A stretch of DNA of 20,900 bases, from positions 1 to 20,900 of the forward strand of contig WALN01000020.1 of NCBI GenBank assembly GCA_015522865.1. Reading direction: 5' to 3'. Source of the stretch: Microcaldota archaeon. Its GTDB lineage: Archaea; Micrarchaeota; Micrarchaeia; Norongarragalinales; WALN01. Under the pieces are notes generated by a model. That model did no database searches. It was not told the origin of the DNA and was given only the letters and a program-made list of their open reading frames with translations. A program made the position numbers and the translations under genes. Positions 13,923-20,542 of the stretch are shown here, one piece after another (the stretch's first letter is position 1; each line of letters begins with the position of its first letter).

Positions 13923-14831
13923 ATGGTTAAAAAAGATATATTATTGGTAAGAGATTCAGAGGCGCTGGACTGCAAAATAGCTGATTTTTCGGCTTTTTCC
14001 TCACTTTCCAAGGTTAGGATAAATATCCTTCAGTCTTTAGATTCTCCAAAATATCCGGCAGAAGTCGCCAGAGAACTTAAAATACCGCTTCAGACAGTTT
14101 ATTATCATTTTAAAGCACTACAGCAGCAAAATTTGGTAAAACTTGTGAGTTATAAAGAGAAAAAAGGAGGTATAGCGAAAACCTTTCAGAGGACTTCGAA
14201 TGCTTATGCGTTGTTGTTAAAAGACGAGTGGAAAAGTTTTACTCCGGGCGGCAAATTTTCAGAGCCCCCCTCTTATCTCAAATTCTTTTTTAATTATGGC
14301 TCTTTTGACGCGAAAATAATTATCGGCTCTCCAGAGCCGCATGGCAATTACAGAGCCAGGGCGTCAGATTTTTGTATTGCTGAATTGGGGGCGCTTATAG
14401 GGAGGTACGGAAATTTTTCCTATCCTCTTTACTATTTGGATGTTGAGGTTAATGAGAGTATAAAGAAGAACTCTTTGTTCGTGCTCGGAGGCCCCAAAAC
14501 TAACATGCTGGTTGATGAGATAAACAAACACTTAAAAATACGCTTTGAATTCCCTTCGTTTAATATTTTCTCCTCAATTTCAAACAAGCACTACTCAGAA
14601 AATGTTGGAGTTATTCAAAGCATAATTAATCCATACAATGCCAATAAAAAGCTCTTTGTTATTGCAGGTAAGGACCATAACTCCACTCGAACTGCGACGC
14701 TCGCACTTCTTAAAAAAAGCTCGGAGCTTGAGAAGAACAATTTGTTTAATTCAGATATTTTTGCAAAAGTTGTGCAGGGATTTGATGAGGACGGAGACGG
14801 GATAGTTGATTCAGTTGAAATCTTAGAGTAA
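13923..14831 (+). CDS. Winged-helix regulator fused to an S-layer-like domain
   Basis: The 302-residue protein has two parts. Residues about 28-92 form an ArsR-like winged helix (KVRINILQSLDSPKYPAEVARELK, recognition helix IPLQTVYYHFKALQQQNL at 54-71, basic wing KEKKGG). Residues about 120-302 resemble the domain found in archaeal S-layer proteins: LFVLGGPKTNMLVDEIN (185-201), VIAGKDHNSTRTATLALL (246-263) and a closing VVQGFDEDGDGIVDSVEILE. The segment DEDGDGIVDSVE (288-299) matches an EF-hand calcium loop (acidic at 1, 3, 5 and 12, Gly at 6). There is no signal peptide or membrane helix, so it is probably cytoplasmic. It is divergent from glmS with 116 bp between. S-layer similarity is by motif memory, and the regulated genes are unknown. 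Confidence 0.75.
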   Translation: MVKKDILLVRDSEALDCKIADFSAFSSLSKVRINILQSLDSPKYPAEVARELKIPLQTVYYHFKALQQQNLVKLVSYKEKKGGIAKTFQRTSNAYALLLKDEWKSFTPGGKFSEPPSYLKFFFNYGSFDAKIIIGSPEPHGNYRARASDFCIAELGALIGRYGNFSYPLYYLDVEVNESIKKNSLFVLGGPKTNMLVDEINKHLKIRFEFPSFNIFSSISNKHYSENVGVIQSIINPYNANKKLFVIAGKDHNSTRTATLALLKKSSELEKNNLFNSDIFAKVVQGFDEDGDGIVDSVEILE

Positions 14832-14833
14832 AT

Positions 14834-15937
14834 TTACTGCTCCAAAAACTCTTTCACTTTGTCTTTTGCTTTTTCCCTTTTCTTTTGGTGCTCTTTTAGG
14901 AAGCTATTTATCCTTTCAATCAATTCGGCTTTGCATTCTCCGCATATTCTTTTTCCACTTTTACATTCTCTCCTAATTGCTTCCAATTTTTTGTTATCTT
15001 TTTCGAAAAAGAAGTAATAATACGCAAAAACGGGGCATTTTTCAGGCTCTCCTCCTTTTTCTCTCTGCTCTTTTATTGTCGCCCTGCCCCCAGTAAACGC
15101 ATTCATTATTTTTCTTTTGACCTCTTCTGGAGAGTCGCTTGTATAAATTGTATTATCTTTTTGTGAAGCGCTCATTTTCCCCTCTCCTTGAAGCGAAGGC
15201 AGAAATTTACAGTGAACTAGCGCGGGTTTCGGATAGTCTAATTTTTCAGCTACATCTCTGGCTATTCTAAAATGGGGGTCCTGGTCAATTCCACAGGGGA
15301 TTAAGCATCTTATTTTTTTGTTTTTCTCTTCTGACAGGAGGAAAGCGGGCGCTGCCTGCATTGAGGTGAAAAATATCCTTCCTATATTAGTTTCATTGTT
15401 AAATCCAAAAACTGCTTTTACTGTCGAGAATGTGATCTTCTTTGCTATTTTTATCGCAAGCGGGTAGAGTTCTTTTATGTTCTTTGTGTCTATAATTATC
15501 CTCGTCTTTTTTGGGTCGAAGCCCAAGGCAATAATATCTAACATATTTTCTTTAGTGTATTTCCCAATATCCTCAAAGCTGAGATTTTCCTTAAACAAAA
15601 ATTTTTCATCATCAGTAATTTGAAAGAGTAATTTGGACTTAAAACCGTCCTGCAAGTATTTCGTAAAAAACCATGGGAGCAGATGGCCCAGGTGCGTCCC
15701 GCCAGAAGGGCCCCTTCCAGTGTATAAATATATTTCTTTTCTATTCTCATAATCATTTACTATTTTGTCTAAATCCCTATGAGTAAAGAAAATTTTTCTC
15801 TCAAGCATATAATTTTTGCCTGCAATTTTTTCTATTTTTTTCTCCAATTTTTCATCTATTTTTCTCACGCCAAACTGTTTGATTAGCTTCTCATAGTCAA
15901 TTTTTCCTTCCACTTCCCATGGAGTAACTTTAAACAT
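14834..15937 (-). CDS. trpS: Tryptophanyl-tRNA synthetase
   Basis: This class I enzyme charges tRNA-Trp. The 367-residue protein matches the archaeal/eukaryotic branch: an N-terminal VTPWEVEGKIDYEKLIKQFG, the HIGH-like GRGPSGGTHLGHLLPW, IPCGIDQDPHFRIARDVA, and KMSAS in place of KMSKS, which is normal for this branch. The C-terminal helix region includes CKSGKRICGECKAEL, also normal. ATG 15937 was chosen because GAGGTG lies four bases before it; a TTG at 15949 in the same frame is not needed. The gene starts 8 nt after the purA stop and is the last gene of the aspS-purB-purA-trpS unit. It ends two bases from the convergent HTH gene. Confidence 0.95.
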   Translation of the reverse strand: MFKVTPWEVEGKIDYEKLIKQFGVRKIDEKLEKKIEKIAGKNYMLERKIFFTHRDLDKIVNDYENRKEIYLYTGRGPSGGTHLGHLLPWFFTKYLQDGFKSKLLFQITDDEKFLFKENLSFEDIGKYTKENMLDIIALGFDPKKTRIIIDTKNIKELYPLAIKIAKKITFSTVKAVFGFNNETNIGRIFFTSMQAAPAFLLSEEKNKKIRCLIPCGIDQDPHFRIARDVAEKLDYPKPALVHCKFLPSLQGEGKMSASQKDNTIYTSDSPEEVKRKIMNAFTGGRATIKEQREKGGEPEKCPVFAYYYFFFEKDNKKLEAIRRECKSGKRICGECKAELIERINSFLKEHQKKREKAKDKVKEFLEQ

Positions 15938-15941
15938 AACA

Positions 15942-15947
15942 CACCTC
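15942..15947 (-). promoter_or_regulatory. Shine-Dalgarno (GAGGTG) for trpS
   Basis: GAGGTG on the minus strand overlaps the purA TGA stop and lies four bases before ATG 15937. It decides that start over the upstream TTG 15949. Confidence 0.7.
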
Positions 15948-17187
15948 AAATCCTTTCCTTTGTTCTGAATATTATCTGTGCCCTTTCAGGCCCAATTGAA
16001 ACTGAGAGGACGGGCAGCTTGAGCAGCTTTTCTATTTTTTCCACGTATTTTAGAGCATTTCCCTTTAGAGTTACAACCTCTTCTGTTGTAAAACCATTCA
16101 TTATTATATAGTGTGGCTTTGCTTTTTTGACAAACTCTTCTCTAAGAGAAAGCACCTTGTATTTTTCGCCTTTGTATACATAATAATCTGCTATTTTTAT
16201 TTTTTTCAAGTCCACTAAAACATCAAGCTTTGTGAGATGAATTCCGTCAAAGCCGTTCAATGTATTTGACAAACGCAGAAGGGGTATGTCTAACCAGCCA
16301 ACTCTTCTTGGCCTTCCAGTTGTTGTCCCAAATTCATTGCCTTTTTCTCTGATTATATCTCCAGTCCTGTTTTTTAATTCAGTTGGAAATGGCCCGTTCC
16401 CCACTCTTGTTGTGTATGCTTTAACAACCCCCTCCACAGAAGTTACCTCTTTTGGCCCGAATCCAACCCCTATAATCGCGCCGCCTGCTATTGGATGAGA
16501 AGAAGTTACATATGGATAGGTGCCGAAATCATTATCCAGCAAAGTTCCCTGCGCCCCCTCCATTAATATGCGCTTGTTGTTGTTATTAATCTCCAGAGAA
16601 ACATCGCATAAATATTTTTTTAGTTTCTTCCCAAGTTTTAAATATTTTTTCACTATCTTGCTCTCAGGTTCTATCTTTACTCCATATAACTGCAATATTT
16701 TCTTTTTTTCGCCATAAATTTCTTTTACTTTTTTCTTAAATTCTTTGGGCATAAGCAGAGCTTCGAATCGTATACCTTCTCTTGCAGTTCTGTCAGCATA
16801 TGAAGGGCCAATACCTCTTTTTGTTGTCCCTATTTTTCCACCTTTGACTCCATCCATAAGCTTATGCCACGGCATGATTATCTGCGCTCTAAAATCTATC
16901 CCCAACAGCGAGGAGACGAAAATTCCATTTTTCTCAAGCGCCTTTATCTCGCCATAAAGTACTTCTGGATCTATTTGAACTCCCGCTCCTATTAATGAGC
17001 GTTTTTTATGAATTATACCTGAGGGAATTAGGTGCAGTTTGAACGTTTTACTACCTACAACTACTGTATGGCCGGCGTTATTTCCTCCCTGATACCTTAC
17101 AACTACATCCGCTTTTTTTGATATCACATCCACTAATTTACCTTTTCCCTCATCTCCAAATTGAGCGCCAACAATTATTTTTATCAT
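15946..17187 (-). CDS. purA: Adenylosuccinate synthetase
   Basis: PurA condenses IMP with aspartate, using GTP, to form adenylosuccinate, the first step from IMP to AMP. The 413-residue protein has the GTP loop GDEGKGK (11-17) containing the catalytic Asp12, GGNNAGHT with catalytic His40, and the IMP-binding GTTKRGIGPSYADRTAREGIR. It also has MEGAQGTLLDNDFGTYPYVTSS and the TTGRPRRVGWLD aspartate-loop region. Length is normal. It lies 4 nt downstream of purB and directly upstream of trpS. No Shine-Dalgarno is obvious before its ATG, so it may rely on coupling to purB. Pairing with purB places the whole IMP to AMP branch in one operon. Confidence 0.96.
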   Translation of the reverse strand: MIKIIVGAQFGDEGKGKLVDVISKKADVVVRYQGGNNAGHTVVVGSKTFKLHLIPSGIIHKKRSLIGAGVQIDPEVLYGEIKALEKNGIFVSSLLGIDFRAQIIMPWHKLMDGVKGGKIGTTKRGIGPSYADRTAREGIRFEALLMPKEFKKKVKEIYGEKKKILQLYGVKIEPESKIVKKYLKLGKKLKKYLCDVSLEINNNNKRILMEGAQGTLLDNDFGTYPYVTSSHPIAGGAIIGVGFGPKEVTSVEGVVKAYTTRVGNGPFPTELKNRTGDIIREKGNEFGTTTGRPRRVGWLDIPLLRLSNTLNGFDGIHLTKLDVLVDLKKIKIADYYVYKGEKYKVLSLREEFVKKAKPHYIIMNGFTTEEVVTLKGNALKYVEKIEKLLKLPVLSVSIGPERAQIIFRTKERI

Positions 17188-17191
17188 ATTC

Positions 17192-18466
17192 TCACTGTGG
17201 AATTCTATTAATTTTATTAATTATTAACTTACATTTTTTTTGCGCTTCGCTTAGCTTGGGATATGCCATCTTCTCAAGTTCTTTTTCCATAATTTTTTCT
17301 GCTTCTTTAGTTTTGCCCTTCTCAATCATCCCCCATGCTTTCATCGAATCTTCCCTAAATTTCTCATGGAGTTTTTGTCTGCTCTCCCCCTCCTCAGTCA
17401 ACTTAAACATTAGCGCATCCAACGTATAAAATATTTTGTATCTCTCTAAATTTTCTTTCACTTTTCTTTTGTTTATTTTAATTTTTGTCACCACTTTATT
17501 AGCCAGCTCCAGACATTCATCAACAGCTAAAAATACAAGCGGGATATACCTTCTGTTAGCTGAGTCATCCAAAGTTCTTTCAAGTGCGGAGAGGGATGCA
17601 TTTTGCCAGCTTACCTGCAAATAACTTGAGATTAATCTACTAAGAGAACAGATTCTTTCTGAAAGAATCGGATTTCTTTTGAATGGCATTGCAGACGAGC
17701 CGACCTGCTTCTCCTCAAAAACTTCATATACTTCTCCATAAGATTGCAAAATTCTCAGGTCAAATGCGAATTTACTCAAAGACTGGGCAATTGAGGAGAG
17801 CACAAAAATCATTTCAAAATCCTGCTTTCGAGGATATGTTTGAGTTGTTATTTCAAATGTCTTCAGTCCCAACAGAGCAAGTGTTTTCTTTTCGATTTTT
17901 GTTGGGATCAATGCATTTGTCCCAACTGCCCCCTTGATTCCTTTTCCCTTTAGCTCAAGCGCATCCATTAGTTTCAAATCTTCGAGCAGGTCCTGAGCAT
18001 AAAACGAAAATCTATATCCCATAAGCGTTGGCTCTGCTGGTTGCAGATGTGTATATCCCATACATTCAATATTTTCAGTTTTTTTTATCAATTTAGCAAA
18101 ATTTTTCAGCAGGAGAATAAGTTTTTTTCTGATTATTTTCATTGCCCTTTTAAACATGATAATTTCTGCATTGTCCTTCACATCAGCAGAGGTTGCGCCC
18201 TGGTGCAGTTTTTTCCCGGCCTCTCCACATTGCTTTGAAAAAACTTTAAGCTCCGCCATCAAGTCATGTTTTATTTCTTTTTCAACTTTCAGCGATTCAG
18301 TGATATTTATTTTTTCTGCCTCTTTCTTCAATATTTTCAGCTCTTCTCTACCTGCTCCTTGAGCTTCTGCCAAAGCCACCCATATTTTTCTCCATAATTT
18401 CCGCTTATTTTCTTCGGAGAAAATTTCTCTCATTTCTTTGCTTCCATATCTTTCAATTACGTCCAT
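17192..18466 (-). CDS. purB: Adenylosuccinate lyase
   Basis: PurB splits adenylosuccinate into AMP and fumarate; in organisms with de novo purine synthesis it also cleaves SAICAR. The 424-residue protein has the fumarase/aspartase fold with TSADVKDNAEI, the HLQPAEPTLMGYRF region and the signature loop GSSAMPFKRNPILSE, containing the serine that acts as general acid/base in the family. ATG 18466 was chosen because AGGTGA is four bases upstream; the frame is open further upstream into aspS, but those residues are a shadow. The gene begins 8 nt after the aspS stop. A purA/purB pair without the other pur genes in view fits AMP production from salvaged IMP, but the rest of the genome is not visible. 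Confidence 0.96.
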   Translation of the reverse strand: MDVIERYGSKEMREIFSEENKRKLWRKIWVALAEAQGAGREELKILKKEAEKINITESLKVEKEIKHDLMAELKVFSKQCGEAGKKLHQGATSADVKDNAEIIMFKRAMKIIRKKLILLLKNFAKLIKKTENIECMGYTHLQPAEPTLMGYRFSFYAQDLLEDLKLMDALELKGKGIKGAVGTNALIPTKIEKKTLALLGLKTFEITTQTYPRKQDFEMIFVLSSIAQSLSKFAFDLRILQSYGEVYEVFEEKQVGSSAMPFKRNPILSERICSLSRLISSYLQVSWQNASLSALERTLDDSANRRYIPLVFLAVDECLELANKVVTKIKINKRKVKENLERYKIFYTLDALMFKLTEEGESRQKLHEKFREDSMKAWGMIEKGKTKEAEKIMEKELEKMAYPKLSEAQKKCKLIINKINRIPQ

Positions 18467-18470
18467 TATT

Positions 18471-18476
18471 TCACCT
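18471..18476 (-). promoter_or_regulatory. Shine-Dalgarno (AGGTGA) for purB
   Basis: AGGTGA on the minus strand lies four bases before ATG 18466 and overlaps the TAG stop of aspS. It fixes the purB start and rules out the longer upstream frame. Confidence 0.7.
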
Positions 18477-19758
18477 ACGGGCTTATTCTCTGCCGGTCTC
18501 TTGGAAATAGCACGGCTTCTCTTATATTCTGCAAACTGCATATCTGCTGAGTTATCCTTTCAACTCCAATACTCCAGCCTGCATGCGGTATCGGCCCGAA
18601 ATCAAATGCGCTAATATAGCTTTTGAAATTTGACGGGTTCAGTCCGTGCGCTTTCAGCTGTTTTTTCAACAGTTCTGGCTCATGCACTCTCTGCGCTCCA
18701 GAGGCAATCTCAAGCCCTCTGTACAGCAAATCATAAGCTAAGCAGATTTCTGGTTTTTCCTTCATAGGCATCGAGTAGAAGCCCCTCATTTTTGTCGGCC
18801 ATTTTGTTATTATGACTGCATCCCCGAGTAGTTTACACAGCATCTCCTCATCTTCTCTTGTAAAATCTTCCCCGTGTTTTATTTTACTTTTGTTTTTGTT
18901 TAGAAGTTTTATTGCCTCTCCATACTCAATTCTTTTTATTTTCGGGATAGCCAAATTTAGCTTCAGCAGTTTCAGTTCTTCTTTTCTATTTTCTTTTACT
19001 GACTTTAAAATGTGCAGAAATATTTTCTCAAGCATCTCCAGCGCGTCCTTTTCCTCAGCAAAACCCATTTCAATATCCATCTGAGTTGACTCATTTAAAT
19101 GAAAGCGTGTATTGTGCTTCTCTGCTCTGAAAACAGGCATAATACAGAACACCTTGTCCGCTCCGCTCAGCACTGCCATCTGCTTGTAGAGCTGAGGGCT
19201 TTGAGCCAGATATGCTTTTTTTTCAAAATATTTCACCTCGAACAAATCAGTCCCCCCCTCTGTTGCTTCACCAACTATTACTGGAGCATTTATCTCGAGA
19301 AACCCTAATTCAATAGCTTTTTCTCTGAACGCTTTCTGGACCTCTGCTCTTATTTTGAAAATTGCGTAAGTTTTGGGATTTCTCAGGTCAAGCCATCTAT
19401 AGTCCAGCCGCGTTTCAAGTTCGGATTCTATTTTACCTGTGGGGTCGACAGGCAGTTTCTCCTTTGTTTCTCCCAAAATTTCTATTGAATTTGCAGAAAT
19501 CTCCACATTTCCCCAGTCATTCTTTGATTCTTTTACAATGCCTTTGCAAATCAAGCTGTTTTCTCTGCTTATTTTATTAATAATTTCTTCTGGGATCTTG
19601 TCTCCCTTCACCACCACTTGCACAAAACCTGTTTTGTCCCTCAAAATTACAAAGTTAATTTTTCCAAGCTTTCTTATCTCATGCGCCCATCCGCCGAGAG
19701 TCACCTCCTTGCCTATAAATTTTTTGTCAATTTCCTCTATATAATGAGTTCTGAGCAT
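18475..19758 (-). CDS. aspS: Aspartyl-tRNA synthetase, archaeal type, possibly non-discriminating
   Basis: This class IIb enzyme charges tRNA-Asp. The 427-residue protein has an N-terminal OB-fold anticodon domain (GWAHEIRKLGKINFVILRD) and lacks the large bacterial insertion domain. Its class II core has YLAQSPQLYKQMAVLSG, motif 2 FRAEKHNTRFHLNESTQMDIEM and motif 3 GWSIGVERITQQI, ending LFPRDRQRISP. Residue 26 is His where discriminating archaeal enzymes, by my recollection, have Trp. That suggests it may also mischarge tRNA-Asn for later amidation; the partner Pro expected near residue 84 is not evident, so this is open. It is the first gene of the aspS-purB-purA-trpS operon, with a TATA-like box about 25 nt upstream and no Shine-Dalgarno. 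Confidence 0.95.
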   Translation of the reverse strand: MLRTHYIEEIDKKFIGKEVTLGGWAHEIRKLGKINFVILRDKTGFVQVVVKGDKIPEEIINKISRENSLICKGIVKESKNDWGNVEISANSIEILGETKEKLPVDPTGKIESELETRLDYRWLDLRNPKTYAIFKIRAEVQKAFREKAIELGFLEINAPVIVGEATEGGTDLFEVKYFEKKAYLAQSPQLYKQMAVLSGADKVFCIMPVFRAEKHNTRFHLNESTQMDIEMGFAEEKDALEMLEKIFLHILKSVKENRKEELKLLKLNLAIPKIKRIEYGEAIKLLNKNKSKIKHGEDFTREDEEMLCKLLGDAVIITKWPTKMRGFYSMPMKEKPEICLAYDLLYRGLEIASGAQRVHEPELLKKQLKAHGLNPSNFKSYISAFDFGPIPHAGWSIGVERITQQICSLQNIREAVLFPRDRQRISP

Positions 19759-19775
19759 AAGAAAAGTAGCGCAAG

Positions 19776-19788
19776 TTGTTTTTTATGT
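19776..19788 (-). promoter_or_regulatory. TATA-like box for the aspS operon
   Basis: On the minus strand ACATAAAAAAC is centred about 25 nt before the aspS ATG. The 42-nt gap to the histidine phosphatase stop contains little else, so the operon probably starts here with a leaderless mRNA. Confidence 0.55.
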
Positions 19789-19800
19789 TTTTTGTTTGTT

Positions 19801-20340
19801 TTAACATTTTATTTCATACTCCCATCCCGGCCTCCACGCTCCTCTGTTTCTCCAATCTTCATCAATTGCTTCTGCCCATGTTTTCCCTTTTAGAAGCACC
19901 TCAAAAGCAAGCTGCGGAGCTTGGTGAGCTACGATAGCGATATGCCTGCCATCATACTTTCTCCTCAAAAAATCAAGAAAATGACTGATTCTTTTTTCGA
20001 CATCTTTGTAACTTTCACCATTGGAAAATGGCTTATCTATGTACTCTTTCATTTCAAACTCTCTCATCGGCTTTCCAGTAAAATCTCCATAGTTAATTTC
20101 TCTCAGCCTCCGGTCTTCAACAATTTTGTATTTATCCCCAAATGTGAGTTTGGCCGAGTCTACCGCTCTTTTTAAGTCTGAACAGAATACTATGTCGAAT
20201 TTTCTGTTTGCAATTATCTCTTTAAGTTTTTTAGCCTGCTTTATTCCCAGTTCTGACAGTTTGCCGGGCAGCCAACCAGTAGCTAATTTTCTTTCATTGT
20301 CCGCAGTAGTTCCATGCACGAAGTACGTGATTTTTATCAT
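19801..20340 (-). CDS. Histidine phosphatase (phosphoglycerate mutase-like), VHG variant
   Basis: Members of this superfamily carry out phosphate transfer through a phosphohistidine. In the 179-residue protein the nucleophile is His9 in the motif FVHGTTADNE; the usual RHG has Val in place of Arg. The other pocket residues are visible: Arg58 in CSDLKRAVDSA, Glu81 in LREINYGDFTG and His139 in IAIVAHQ. Thus only one of the two phosphate-binding arginines is missing. ATGWLPGKLSELGIKQAK is a further hallmark of the branch. The substrate is unknown. It stands alone, with the aspS operon downstream on the same strand and a 200-bp spacer upstream. Confidence 0.85.
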   Translation of the reverse strand: MIKITYFVHGTTADNERKLATGWLPGKLSELGIKQAKKLKEIIANRKFDIVFCSDLKRAVDSAKLTFGDKYKIVEDRRLREINYGDFTGKPMREFEMKEYIDKPFSNGESYKDVEKRISHFLDFLRRKYDGRHIAIVAHQAPQLAFEVLLKGKTWAEAIDEDWRNRGAWRPGWEYEIKC

Positions 20341-20542
20341 TTTTCATCTGCAAGCATAAGGCAGAAGCTCTTTAAGTTTTTTTACTTTTCCCAACACTAC
20401 CTAAAAAGGAAATTGATGGGGAGGATGTTGCTATTTATGTGAAGCGACTGAGAGCGTTGAAAGAAATTTGAAATAGAGAAGTAAATCTGAATATTTTAGC
20501 AAATATTTAAATTGCAGAAATTGTATATTTGTTAGTGATAGA
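20341..20542. other. Spacer between two divergent genes
   Basis: This 202-bp region holds a weak minus-strand TATA-like sequence (CTTAAAG at 20370-20376) about 33 nt before the histidine phosphatase, and the promoter of the HEAT gene near its right end. A stretch at 20376-20468 is open on the plus strand and reads KKEIDGEDVAIYVKRLRALKEI before a stop, without a good start codon. It could be a gene remnant or chance. No tRNA-like or C/D-box structure was recognised. Confidence 0.4.
20502..20515 (+). promoter_or_regulatory. TATA-like box for the HEAT-repeat gene
   Basis: AAATATTTAAATTG is centred about 34 nt before ATG 20543. A transcript would start near TTAGTGATAGA, leaving a short leader with the AGTGAT Shine-Dalgarno three bases before the ATG. 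Confidence 0.5.

Noticed and set aside
18467..18541. Longer N-terminus for purB reaching into aspS
   Set aside because: It lacks family similarity, uses TTG, and AGGTGA is correctly placed before ATG 18466.
20401..20500. Possible C/D-box small RNA in the spacer
   Set aside because: TGATGG and CTGA-like elements are present, but spacing and box sequences do not fit a C/D guide RNA, and no terminal stem was seen.
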